A stretch of DNA of 64,000 bases from Zygnema cylindricum (lineage: Eukaryota > Streptophyta > Zygnematophyceae > Zygnematales > Zygnemataceae): NCBI GenBank assembly GCA_037447655.1, contig JBBHKE010000712.1:1-64000 (forward strand), in the 5' to 3' direction. Made by a program: the position numbers and the translations under genes. The notes beneath the pieces are model-generated. The model was not told the origin of the DNA. It saw only the letters and a program-made list of their open reading frames with translations, and did not search any database. This document shows, in pieces, positions 45,533-56,935 of the stretch; the first letter of the stretch is position 1, and every line of letters begins with the position of its first letter.

Positions 45533-46124
45533 TTTATATTCCCCAAAAATTTTGCAACCAAATGTAATCTCTCCACGTGTCGCTAGGTCATGCCACGTCC
45601 GAAAACCGCCAAAGTGACCATTTTGGGATCTCGGCGAAGATATGGGTCGTTGGATCAAAAACGACATTTTATATTAGGCGTCGAAACAAATGTCCGGTTC
45701 ATTTGTTTTGTGCGTGATCATGTTTGTACTGTATATTAATTAGTTTTATGACCCCTCATTGATAATACTGTTAATAATTTGAAAGATCATAACATAGTTT
45801 AAGTATTTATCACACCCTATGTAATTTATCGAACTCTTACGATAGACCAGTTAGAGCTGACGGCTATGCCACGCTCTGCCGGTCAGAGGTTCGAGTCTTA
45901 CCAGACTCGATCTTTTGTTGAGAGTGACTTATGTCACTCTTTAGTCCTGCCTATGGAGCTGAGACAGCCATGGCTCCACTACTTTCTCTCTCCTTCAGTG
46001 ACTACAACAAGTATGGCAAATAGAGGAAAGAGGTGGAGGCACACTGCGTGCTTTTTTTTTTTTTTTTTTTTCTACCAAGCTATTCAGACCTATAAAATAC
46101 TGAATAAATCTAGTGATTTCAACA
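45533..46124 (-). repeat. F 3' LTR, proximal part
   Basis: Starts TGTTGAAATC at 46124 on the minus strand. It includes a T-run at 46052-46070, AGCCATGGCT at 45967-45976, the plus-strand tRNA-like module and G-box CACGTG at 45574-45579. Its distal part is at 38615-39034 and contains the GTAC hairpin (near 38940-38980), a TATATA box and the degenerate hairpin row. Confidence 0.87.
45838..45912 (+). ncRNA. tRNA-like module antisense in F LTR
   Basis: Plus strand, antisense to F. Box A-like TAGACCAGTTAGAGC (45843-45857) and a consensus box B GGTTCGAGTCT (45888-45898) inside a T-arm-like AGACTCG repeat context. Of all the copia LTR modules this has the best Pol III box B. The spacing of about 45 nt between boxes is normal for tRNA genes. 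A full cloverleaf was not convincingly folded by eye. Confidence 0.6.
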
Positions 46125-46137
46125 CTCCCCTTATTTT

Positions 46138-49100
46138 CTAGTCTAATTTTAACTTTTCTTTCAATCCACATTTTTCCCTACAATATTTTAACTTGGGAGA
46201 GGGCACACGTTTGGACATCATGTCAGCCACCATTTCTTCATCGGACCTATACAAAAGATTCACAATTTTATTTTCAACTTTTTCCCTCACGAAGCTTAAT
46301 CTTTTGTCCATATACTTGGCTTTGAAATGATGTTTTCGATTGGCTGCGATTGCAATGGCAACCAAATTATCACAAAAAACTTCATGCACGCCCTCCTTCA
46401 TATACCCTAGTTCTTGCAACAAGGACTTGACCCACATCAACTCTTTCATTTTAGAGCAAGAGACCATATACCCAACCTCCTTAGTAGACTGAGCAACCGC
46501 CTTTTGTTGCTTGCTGCTCCAACACCAAGCACCTTCCCCTACATACGACACATACCCAGAAGTGCATTTTCTCATAGGTGCATCCCCATAACTAGCATCA
46601 CTTCAAGTAGTGATATCAGTGTGTTTTCCTCCCAAATGCAACCATAACTCTCTCGTTCTCACCAGATATCTCATGACTCTCTTGGGTGCCCCCTTGTCTC
46701 TCTTCCTAGGATCATTAAGACTCCTACTACGTACTCTAACTGTTGCCGCTATGTCCGACCTGGTTGAATTCATAAAGTATATTAGACTTCCTACAACCTG
46801 CCTGTAAGAGATTATCTTCATAAACTCTCTCTCTCTCTTTTGACTAATTTGATCATCTACGATTATCACTCCTCCTTCTACACTTCCATCACTTACTTTT
46901 TTCAAGTCCATGGGAGTGGTACAACTGTTTGTTTTTTCCATCTGGAATTTCTGAAGCATATTACCTATTGTTTTATTCTGAGTAAGTCTGATGATCCTTT
47001 TCCCTCTATCTCTCTCCATTTGGATTCCCAAAATATATTTTTCCTCCCCTAAATCCTTCATGTCAAATCTGCTTCTAAGATCTTTCTTTAACTTATTGAT
47101 CTTTTCCAAAGACTTACTTAACACTAGCAGATCATCCACATAAATTGCAATAAAAATCACACCATTCTCTTCTTCAAACATGTAGATAGAATGGTCAGAG
47201 CTAATCCGGATATATCCCAGACTGGTGAGAAACTCATCTAGTTTTTTATTCCACTGTCGGGGAGCCTGCTTCAGTCCATGTAAGGAATTTTGTAGCCTGC
47301 AAACTTTGCTCTCTTCCCCTTCCTCCTCGAACCCCTCTGGTTGCCGCATGAAAATTTATTCCTCTAACTCACCATTGAGAAAGGTGGTCTTAATATCCAT
47401 CAGGTGTATTTCAATGTCTTCAGCACTAAGGATAATCCTTACTGATGCGAACCAAACAACTGGAGCAAAAGTCTCCTCATAGTCAATGTTGAAAAAAGGT
47501 AATTAATAGTTCACTTCTCTATTTTAGTTTTACTTTAAGAAAGAGAGTGAGGATCAAAGGCACGCCATGGCTGCCGCCATATTTAGAAAGTGGCAGATTT
47601 TGAAGTAGAGGATATTTTACAAAAGGAATGCCTAAGTCCAAATTTGAACCTGGGTCTGTGGGCCTCTATATAGTCGTACGTCTTGACTACTAAGGCGTTA
47701 TCGAAACGATACACGTGACGGGTTTCAAAGATTTATAAACATTAACGCAGCAGCTAATTAACAGCAGACTAACCAAAAGGAGCAATTCATGCATGTACGC
47801 GAATCTGAACCGTGTAAAATATGTTTTGATCCGACGGCCGGCATTGTAACCACCACGCAAAGTGAGATTTTGGCGTCATTTGGAGTTATCGTCACGCGGT
47901 GCCACGTGGTGCCACATTATTTGATACCGGAGAAGATGGGAGGAGTAACCATGGCTCCCGATTTGACATGTGTCACCATGTAGACCATGTCGTACAATGG
48001 TCGTACAATAAGTACATCTTCTATTGTACCTTTTTGTACTATATAATGTTCCTATTAGACTACGGTTTAGTAGTAGGTAGTCGTGAGTAGGCAGACCAAG
48101 ACGTAGTGATATTTGGGTACCTCTCTCTAAGAGAGCTTGTAACTATAAAGGTCATCTTTGACCAGCCAAAACTTACTGCTCAGGGGAGCAAATTCAGTGA
48201 TTCTTTTTGCGTTTAACTCAAGGGAGTCTTGTCCTCACAGGGGTGAGGGTGGTCAGAATATTTGTGTGCCTGGGCGGCACTTATTCAGTGGGAAAGTGGA
48301 AGGGGCAAATATTATCCTATAAACTTTACATAGGCTATCATTCTGTGGGTCAATGGAGATCACAAAATTTTAGTCAATCCCCTCCATTTGGGTTTACCCC
48401 TTTGCTACCAACCGAGCCTTATATCTTTCAATGGTATTCTCTATGTTCAGTTTTAGTTTAAACTCTTATTTACAGCTAATCGGTTTTCTATCTAGAAGAT
48501 AGTCCGCTAGTTCCCAAGTATTTGCTTCCATGATGGAGGCCATCTTATCATTAATGGCTCTAATCTATCTGTCTTTCTGTGGATATATCACAGCCTTCGA
48601 GTATGACTGAGACTCATCAGGGTGAGATAGCTTACTTACCTTATAAGCTGCCTATTTTTCTTGTATCCTTTTGCTGCTCTTTCTCCCTCCCTCAATCTCC
48701 GAAGCTAGAATAGAGGGAAGTCTTAGATTTCTCCTTACTATCTCATCGACTCCCCTATCCATGGAAGCCGGATCGGGTTCCTCCTCTTCGATCTCCTCGA
48801 AGTCCAAAGGGAGATGTGAGGTTTCCAGTAGATCTTCTGTATCTTCGATCTCCCCAGGATCTCCAATCACTGTTTTACTCATGTCTGTTTCGGGAAAAAC
48901 CGAGTTCTCCTCACTTTCGGACTCAGATCTGATTCTTATCTTCTTGGTATATTTGAAGGGGTCAATTGACTTCCCTTCATCCATGACAACTAGGTGTTTG
49001 ACTAGAATAATATCTTGCTTTGCTAAGTCATAGACTCTATAACCCTTCACATCCTCATAATATCCTACAAAGTATCCTGGTTTTCCTTTAGCATCAAGTT

Positions 49101-51116
49101 TCCAGTTTTTCCTATCCATATCAAGACTGTAAACTTGGCTACGGAATACTTTAAGGTGAGAGATATTTGGTTTCCTTCCAACCCATCTTTCATAAGGTGT
49201 CATTCCTTTTACGGCTGAGGTAAGGACTCTTTTCTTGATGTAGTTGGCACAGTTCATGGCTTCTGCCCAAAATCTCTTTTTTACTTTCTTGTCGCCCAAC
49301 ATACTGCATACACTATCACCTAGTGTTCGGTTCAACCTCTCAGCTACCCCATTTTGTTCCGCGTTTTTTGGTACAGTTTTCTGATGTTGAACTCCATCCC
49401 TCAAGTATCCCTCAAACTGGTAAGAAGTATATTCTCCCCCATGATCACTCCTTATTCTCTTAATGGGGGTTCCATGCAACTTCTCACTCCATGCTTTATA
49501 TTCTTTGAAGTAAGTTGGCGTTTCATACTTTGTTTTTATGAAGTATACTCTAGAGTATCTATAACAGTCATCGGTTATTGTCAACATAAACCTCTTCCCC
49601 CCGGCCGAAGGTACTTTTGAAGGTCCCGAAATATTTTTGTGGACCGGATCTAGTACTTTCTCACTCCTTTATGTGGCGGCTTTGGGAAAAGGAAGTTTGT
49701 GAGCCTTACCTTAAGCACAACCACAACAATCATCCACCATTTCATTATCCCCAAATTGAATGCCTTCTACTACACCAAGCTTCTTCATATCCCTCAGCCT
49801 ATCAAAATGCACAAATGCCCCAACCGCTTATGCCAAATCATCATTTTTGGAACACCAACATAGTAAGAATTCTTTTTTTACATTACTCAGGTTAAGCCTA
49901 AACATTCCTTGGCTACCCTTATCTACCGCGAAGTAGACTTTTTCCCCATACTTAGCTCTAAAGACTCCCTTTCTAATGAAGGTATCAAACTCTTTATCAT
50001 CTAACACAGACATAGAGACAACATTTTTACTCAGCTGAGGAAAATAGAGTACATCTAAGAAGGTGAGTATAGAAGTCTTACCCTCCACTAAGACTTTCAG
50101 ACCTACCTACCCCACTAGATCTGTAGTTACCACTCTCCCATCTCCATATTCTATCTCTACAGTAAGAATCTCTTTTAGCTTAGTAAAGAGGTGCTTATCA
50201 CGACACATATGCATCAATGCACCTGATTCGATGATCCACCCTTCTTGTGGAGCTTCTCGAATTGCTTCAAGAGCACACTTCTGTTTTTAAGGGATCTCCT
50301 TCTCCTCCAGGCTCTCGTGAAGATGAAGCTCCCCATCCTCCTCCTGAGAGGAATCCTCCTTGGTTCCTCCTTTTACTTTTGTGACCACAAGCCCCTTCTT
50401 CTTCTCTCCGGAAGGACCCCCTCCACTGTTCTCTTAGAGCCTCAGCTTTGACGGCTAGACACAATCCGCTATGAAGTGTCTTGGCTTTTTGCAAAAGTGA
50501 CAAAGATCCTTTGGGGGCCTAAGTCCTTCGGAATGATTTCTCTCTCCTTTATATATTTTCTTCAGATCCTTCCCCCACCGGTTTGCTTCTGCAGCTAGAG
50601 CTTCGATACTCTTTCCCCCTCTCCTAATCTCAATTGTGTTCTCTTGCACAAGTATCATTCGGACCATTGTGTTCCACTTCTATGAGCTGTCACTCATTCC
50701 CTATTCTCGGTACACTATGGTTTCATACTCGTCGGGTAACTTCATGATGAGAGTGTTCACTTTCATCTTCATTGTACTTGTCCACCCAACACTCTCCATC
50801 TCTATATACAAACAAGAGAGATCATTACACTAGTCTTAAATCTTTCCCCCTTTGTAAGTATAATTCACTAACTTTTGCTCGGCCAACTGGAGCTCGTGAA
50901 TATACCAGCTCTATAGATATCCACCAAACTCACCGAAAACTCCTCGGCCTTGTAAAAGTAAAGGTGGGGGGTTGCCAAAGCCTGAGTGAGGTATCTGAGA
51001 ATGAAGTTTTTGGCGGCCTTGTTGGTGTCTTCCCACGTTTGGGTATCGTTCTCTGCGATCTTCACAACCGCTGCTCTAGAAGCCGTGGTAATAGGAGCAA
51101 TAGCAGTTAGAGGTGT
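46138..51116 (-). pseudogene. F gag-pol, degraded
   Basis: The minus strand encodes gag (TQTWEDTNKAAKNFILRYLT, from 51116), zinc knuckle CHFCKKPRHFIADC (near 50460-50500), protease (50090-50240), pre-integrase region (49700-49850), integrase 48652-49587 (IRSDHGGEYTSYQFEG, AEQNGVAERLNRTL), RT 46603-47486 plus 48373-48650 (YVDDLLVLS, intact box), and RNase H 46138-46575 (STKEVGYMVSC, with the catalytic Glu region altered). The solo LTR at 47487-48372 and several stops inactivate it. It is a sister family to A. Confidence 0.88.
47487..48372 (+). mobile_element. Solo LTR of family C in F reverse transcriptase
   Basis: 886-bp LTR (TGTTGAAAAAAGG to AAAATTTTA) with perfect 5-bp duplication GTCAA (47482-47486 and 48373-48377). 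G-box at 47903-47908, TATA-like box at 48144-48150, hairpin CCTCACAGGGGTGAGG at 48233-48248, gag ATG 20 nt before the end (48353). Antisense tRNA-like module at about 47630-47710, with minus-strand box B GGTTCAAATTT (47640-47650). Confidence 0.93.
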
Positions 51117-52250
51117 TGTTAAATTTTTAGTGTTTTCTAAGTCTGTATTAGGATAAGAAAAAGGCAGAGGCAGTCAGCCTCTAACTCCCATCTTCAAGCC
51201 CTCACACTTGTCGTAGTCACTAAAGGCTGGATAGGGAGATAGAGCCATGGCTGCCTAGGTCCTCTAGAGAAGACAAGGGGTAAATAAGGTAGATTTACCA
51301 AAAAGGTATTTGACGGACCCAGGAATTGATCCTACTACCTTCCGTCTATCAAATCACCCGTAGCCGTTAGCTTTGTCCGTAAAGTCCAATACTAATGCAA
51401 ACATGTATAGGGTTTGATGTATATGTAAACAGTTACACATAGAGATTTCCATTTAAGTAAGTTAACGCAATATAGAACATAGAATCAGTTATACCTTAAG
51501 TACCGGACGAAACAAATAGTACAAACATTTGTTTCGACGGTCAAGATAAAAAAGGCGATTTGAATAAACAGCGGTAGTGCGAGCCGAGATTCCGGAATGG
51601 TCGCCTTAGTGTTTTTTGGCGCCGCCACTACATATGACACGTGGAAATGCGCTAGAGGATTGCGAGATCTCCGGGACGCGAGATGATAAGTCTGTATGTG
51701 ACAAATATCATATTATGGCGATACCGTACAAAGACCATACAGAAAGTACTCCGGCACTTATACTTTTTTGTACGGTACACTCATATGATTCGTTTGTACC
51801 TCAATACTGGGGGACTTAGAGAGGGGTTTTAGGACTTATAATATTTTGGTAGGTAGCCACCTCTCTCCCAAAGAGCATCTGTATAAATCGGCAGACTTTT
51901 AATATCAACTTATTTAGTTTACTATTTTCAATGATTCTTTTTGCTGCGAACTCAGGGGCGTCCAAGCTACACAAGAATGTAGTCTGTCAAATTTTTGCCT
52001 GCCAAGGTGGTTGCATATCTAAGGGGAAGTCAAAGTGGGTGAATGTGTCCAAAACTCATATTCTAACTTTGCATTCTATGGTGGAACTGAGCACACAGAA
52101 AGTCTTATTTCACAAGGGTGAAGTTGTATTGGGTTTTGATTCTCAAGGGGTGAATCATTTGGGTTTTTATCAACTTGGAGTCGGCACCAACTAGATAAGC
52201 TTCCTTGGACCTGCGAATTCTATGGGGAGAATGGACCCCATAAAATTACA
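51117..52250 (+). repeat. 5' LTR of B2
   Basis: 1134 bp. TATA-like TATAAAT at 51882-51888. AGCCATGGCT at 51243-51252. The G-box position is mutated (GACACGTGGAAAT near 51637). The hairpin row is partly decayed (CTACACAAGAATGTAG keeps pairing near 51966-51981). gag ATG 52231. Confidence 0.88.
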
Positions 52251-55212
52251 GGTTATGGGCCCACCATCTAGGGTACCTATGTTTGATGGAACAGGCTTCA
52301 CTTATAGGGAGTTTACGATGGAGGGATTGCTTTTCGAAAAGCACTTATGGGGAATTGTTTCGGGACAAGTGAGGTGTCCGCCACCGAGCTTTGGAGGAAC
52401 TCACTATGGAGAATCATCTCGGGCTTACTGTAGAAACTAATGGTTTTATTAGTATTTTCTAGGTCTGAAAAGAAATATAAAAGTCGAGGCAGTCTATCTC
52501 TAACTTCTCTCTCCAACTCTCAAACTTGTCGCAGTCACTGAGAAATTGGAGAGGAAGCTAGAGCCATGGCTACCTTGGCTATCCTGAGGTTTACGGGAAT
52601 TTTATATTAGGGTTATTTATTTAATTAAAAGGTATGTGCCGGCGGCAGGATTTGATCCTTGTACCTGCCGGCCGGCAGTCAAAAATTAGCTGGTAGCCTT
52701 AGCCGTTAAGTCTAGCAGTAGTGTTACGTACTATATAGTTTGATATTTATTTAAATGATTATGCGTTCGATAAACCATTTAACTGAAATTAATTACGGAA
52801 TACATAGATCCAGTAATATATAATGTACGACTTACGGTACGGACACAAATCAGTACCGCGCATTTGTTTCGTAAATGAAACAAATACCGCGCATGTATTT
52901 ATTACGGCTACGATTAAAGCCGAATTTAATCGGACGGCCGGGATTAGCGCCGAGATCGCGGAGGAAGATTTCGGCGGTTTGTGGCCATCGCCACATCGGA
53001 TGACGCGTGGCGAAATTCCGTTGGATTGTGGAATCTCCGGAGATTATGGCACCGAATCCGGATTTGACGTGTGTCGACATTTTGGCCATGTCGTACAATG
53101 TCCGTACATAAAGTACACCGGCAGATGTACTTTTACATACGGAACTCAATTCTGATTGGTTCCGTACATCAGTAGATAGAGTCTGTGAGAGAGATAGGAC
53201 TTAGAAAAATTAGAAGATAGGACCCCCTCTCCCAGAGAGCTTCTGTACAAAAGGTCAACTTTGACCCTCCATAACTTACTGCTCAGGGGAGCAAATTCAG
53301 AGATTCTTTTTGCTATCGACTCAGGGGAGTCTTGTCTTCACAGGGGTGAAGTTGGTCAGAGTTTTTGTCTGCCAGGGTGGCAGTTATTTTTGCTTAAACA
53401 CAAAGGGGTCAGGATTATCCTAGAGGCTTCTGAGAAGCTGTCCACTCTGAGGACTTATGGAGGTCTCAGAGTTTCACTTACGAGAAAACCAACCGGAGTA
53501 AGGAAGCAAAGGAACGTGAAGGGAAAATCATTACCATGGAAGGGGGGAAAGGGGAGAAGGATAAAGGGACACCGATAATGAGGGGAGCTAGGCTCTCCAC
53601 TACGGCTCCACTTGTGGAGGTTATAACAGAACCAAAAACTAAAGAAAACGAAAAAAAAAATTGGGAATATAAAAACACTATAGTAAAACATCTAATACTT
53701 AGATATGTGTCTAAGTCTATAGCTATCACTCTTTTAAATCTAACCAGGACTTTGGAAATCTGGGAAACACTAATTCATATTTATAAGAGTGAGACTATAC
53801 AGAGGAAGTAGTTAGTAAAATAGGAAATAGAGGCCTATGTATATAAAGGCGGTAGCATGATAAAGTTTTGAAATGATATTGCTGCGTTATATGTTAAGCT
53901 TGCTAGTGCGGGATATGTAGAATCTGGGGAGAGAAAGATTAATACACTAATCATGAAACTCCCATATGAGTAAGAATACATCATTTACCGTATGCAGGGA
54001 ATGGATGGCTCCTCATGGACTTGGAGCATTACCATGGGGATAATTCTTATGAGGGAAAGCAATTTGGAGCTTCGTATGGGAAGTAACACGGTGAATGCAT
54101 TTACAGCTGGTGGTGACTAGCGGAAGAGTGATGGGAAAAACGGCGGTGACGATGGGAAGCGTGATGAGAAGTACGGCGATGACGAGCGGAAGTGTGATGA
54201 GAGTAAGAAAGACAAAGGTAAACCTTATCAAAACTTTGGTGGAAAGAGAGGGAGAGGAAAAGAAAGGGGAGCTTTGAAATAAGGGGTTTGCTTCGCTTGT
54301 AGGAAACCGGTTCACTATATGGAGGAGTGTCATTGTTTGGAAAAACTTAAAAGTTGGTATGTGAATGAGGAGGAAGAAGGGGAAGAGGAGAAAGAGGATG
54401 AAGAAATTTTGGAGCTTTTTCACATCGGTAAAATGGAGAAGAGGGAAAAGTACACAAAAATTCCACGAAAGCAATAGTATGCATTTGGAGGTATAAGGGA
54501 AGTAAAGGGAAGGGAGATACTTGAGGGAGTTAGAAATAATGAGGTTAATTTTATAGATATGTGGGAAACAGAAAACAGATCGAATAGGGAGACTTCAATA
54601 GATTCCAAGGAAAGGGGAGAAGTAAAACTAGAGTGTGTTTTAAAAGTTAGGGGAGAAGATAAATATTTAATGAAAGGTTTGGGGGAGGAGAAATATTAAT
54701 TGGGAATAAAATCAGAAAGTGATAGTGGAAAGAATTCTATGGGAGAGAGTGAAAAAATTTCAGAAAATGGGGTGAATATCATGGATAAAAATATGAGTAC
54801 GGAAGATGTAGATTTTATGAGGGACTTAGTGGGGACTCTTGATTTAAGGATAAATTTGGAGGGTAATGGTTTTGACATCAGTAATGGGAGTGATGCCGTC
54901 TATGAAGGTGTGCCTGTAAAAAGATTAGCATCTGAGTGTGTGGTGCAGATTGGAGATGGGGTTGGCTATTTAAATTCCAAGAGGGAAATCGGTTTTTGTG
55001 TGGATGGAAAAGAGATGAGGTGGATAAAATCTTTGTTCGGATTTATGAAAAGTGGGATGCTAAATAAAATGTGTGATCAGCAAGATGGAATGTTTATTTC
55101 AGCTCATCTAGTAGACTTTTTGAAATATGAGGATATTTTCTTAAAGTTTTATGGAAGGAAAAGAAAAAGAAAAAAAAAGGGGGAGCGAAAGGTTGTTTTT
55201 AGTGGGAGTTAA
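52231..55212 (+). pseudogene. B2 gag-like frame with RNase H-derived tail, broken
   Basis: Starts MDPIKLQVMGPPSRVPMFDG, is split by the solo LTR at 52429-53476, and continues with the gag core (AITLLNLTRTLEIWETLI), a zinc knuckle CFACRKPVHYMEEC (His spacing kept, near 54290-54332), an acidic region and a tail 54700-55212. The tail parallels A6 RNase H from LVGTRDLWLHLGG onward (LVGTLDLRINLEGNGFDISN, then MRWIKSLFGFMKSGMLNKMC). It ends in a basic run (GRKRKRKKKGERK), possibly nucleic-acid binding or nuclear targeting. Stops near 53809, 53821, 53869, 54117 and 54474 inactivate it. Confidence 0.85.
52429..53476 (+). mobile_element. Solo LTR of family A in B2 gag
   Basis: 1048-bp LTR (TGTAGAAACTAATGG to GAGTTTCA), same length as the A6 5' LTR, with perfect 5-bp duplication CTTAC (52424-52428 and 53477-53481). 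The G-box is changed to CGCGTG as in A6, so it belongs to the A6 subfamily. It carries the whole hairpin row and gag ATG. Confidence 0.95.
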
Positions 55213-55241
55213 AAAGAAAATAGACTAGAAAATAAGGGGAG

Positions 55242-55907
55242 TGTTAAGATTTGTGTATTTTCTAGGTCTGTATTAGGATAGGAAAAAGGCAGAGGCAGCC
55301 TTCCTCTAACTCCCTTCTCCAAGCCCCCACACTTGTTGTAGTCACTAAAGGCTCGATAGGGAGATAGAGCCATGGCTGCCTAGGTCCTCTACAGAAGATA
55401 AAAGGTAAATTAGGTGGATTTACAAAAAAATTACTTAACGAACCCAGGAATTGATCTTGGTACCTACCGTCCGTCAAATCACGCGTAGCCGTTAGCTTTG
55501 TCCGTAAAGTCTAATACTAATGCTAACATGTATAGGGTTTGATGTATATTTAAACACTTACACGTAGAGATTTCCATTTAACTAGGTTAACGCAATATAG
55601 AATATAGAATCAGTTGTACCTTAAGTACCAAACGAAACAAATAGTACGAACATTTGTTTCGGCAGTCCAAATAAAAAAGTCGATTTGAATCGACGGCCGT
55701 GGTGTGAGCCGAAAATCCGGAATGGTCGCCTTAGTGTTTTTTGGCGCCGTCACTCCGGATGACACATGGAAATGGGTTGGAGGATTACGCGATCTCTGGG
55801 ACGCGAGATGATAAGTTCGGATGTGACAAGTGTCACATTATGGCGATGCCGTACAAGGACTGTACAGAAAGTACTCCGGCACTTATACTTTCTTGTACGG
55901 TACACTC
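55242..55907 (+). repeat. B2 3' LTR, 3'-truncated
   Basis: First 666 bp of the B LTR, ending within the GTAC hairpin at TACACTC, where A6 begins. The rest of the LTR is not found to the right of A6. Confidence 0.88.
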
Positions 55908-56114
55908 TGTAGAAACTAATGGTTTTATTAGTATTTTCTAGGTCTGAAAAGAAATATAGAAGTCGAGGCAGTCTATCTCTAACTTCTCTCTCCAACTCTC
56001 AAACTTGTCGCAGTCACTGAGAAATTGGAGAGGAAGCTAGAGCCATGGCTACCTTGGCTATCTTGAGGTTTACGGAATTTTATATTAGGGTTTATTTATT
56101 TAATTAAAAGGTAT

Positions 56115-56208
56115 GTGCCGGCGGCAGGATTTGATCCTTCTACCTACCGGCCGGCAGACAGGAAATAGCCGGTAGCCTTAGCTGTTTAGTCTAGCGGTAG
56201 TGTTACGT
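56115..56208 (-). ncRNA. tRNA-like module antisense in A6 LTR
   Basis: Minus strand: box A-like region CTAAACAGCTAAGGC followed about 40 nt later by box B-like GGATCAAATCC (56127-56137), one base from GGTTCAAATCC, in a T-arm-like AAGGATCAAATCCTG. The spacing fits a tRNA with a long variable arm (Leu/Ser type). The 3' LTR copy (near 61515-61610) has the same boxes with different bases around them. Confidence 0.55.
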
Positions 56209-56731
56209 AGCATATAGTTTGATATTTATTTAAATATGTATACGTGCGATAAACCATTTAACTGAAATGAATTACGGGATACATAGATCCAGTAATATAT
56301 AATGTACGACTTACGTTACGGACACAAATCAGTACCGCGCATTTGTTTCGTAAATGAAACAAATACCGCGCATGTATTTATTACGGCTACGATTAAAGCC
56401 GAATTTAATCGGACGGCCGGAATTAGCGCCGAGATCGCGGAGGAAGATTTCGGCGGTTTGTGGCCATCGCCACATCGGATGACGCGTGGCGAAATTCCGT
56501 TGGATTGTGGAATCTCCGGAGATTATGGCACCGAATCCGGATTTGACATGTGTCGACATTTTGGCCATGTCGTACAATATCCGTACATAAAGTACACCGG
56601 CAGCTGTACTTTTGCGTACGGAACTCAATTCTGATTGGTTCCGTACATCAGTAGATAGAGTCTGTGAGAGAGATAGGACTTAGAAAAATTAGAAGATAGG
56701 ACCCTCTCTCCCAGAGAGCTTCTGTACAAAA

Positions 56732-56830
56732 GGTCAACTTTGACCCTCCATAACTTACTGCTCAGGGGAGCAAATTCAGAGATTCTTTTTGCTATCGACT
56801 CAGGGGAGTCTTGTCTTCACAGGGGTGAAG
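56732..56830 (+). promoter_or_regulatory. Row of short hairpins in the transcribed LTR leader
   Basis: Four perfect stems in series: GGTCAACTTTGACC (56732-56745), TGCTCAGGGGAGCA (56759-56772), GACTCAGGGGAGTC (56797-56810), CTTCACAGGGGTGAAG (56815-56830). Three have AGGG-type loops. They lie after the TATA-like site and before the gag AUG, so they should be at the 5' end of the RNA. The last stem is CCTCA/TGAGG in family C and CTACA/TGTAG in B1, i.e. both sides change together. Confidence 0.75.
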
Positions 56831-56935
56831 TTGGTCAGAGTTTTTGTCTGCCAGGGTGGCAGTTATTTTTGCTTAAACACAAAGGGGTCAGGATTATCCT
56901 AGAGGCTTCTTGGAAGCTGTCCACTCTGAGGACTT

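Larger units (their letters stand above)
38615..51116 (-). mobile_element. Copia element F, minus strand, host of A3, a solo LTR and B2
   Basis: The internal region runs from 51116 (gag, cut by the B2 insertion) to the polypurine tract near 46125-46138. The 3' LTR starts at 46124 (TGTTGAAATC), is interrupted at 45533 by A3 (duplication TTTAT) and resumes from 39034 to 38615 (ending ATTGCA). The reconstructed LTR is about 1007 bp. A C-family solo LTR splits its RT. Its 5' end lies beyond the B2/A6 insertions and is not in the window. Confidence 0.87.
51117..55907 (+). mobile_element. B2: gag-only LTR element (3' LTR truncated)
   Basis: 5' LTR 51117-52250 (TGTTAAATTTTTAG), primer site 52251-52265, gag-like frame, polypurine tract AAAATAAGGGGAG ending at 55241, 3' LTR 55242-55907 cut by A6. 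A family A solo LTR (52429-53476) sits in gag. Inserted in F gag. Like B1 it has no protease, integrase or RT between gag and an RNase H-derived tail, so the deletion is a family trait. Confidence 0.88.
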
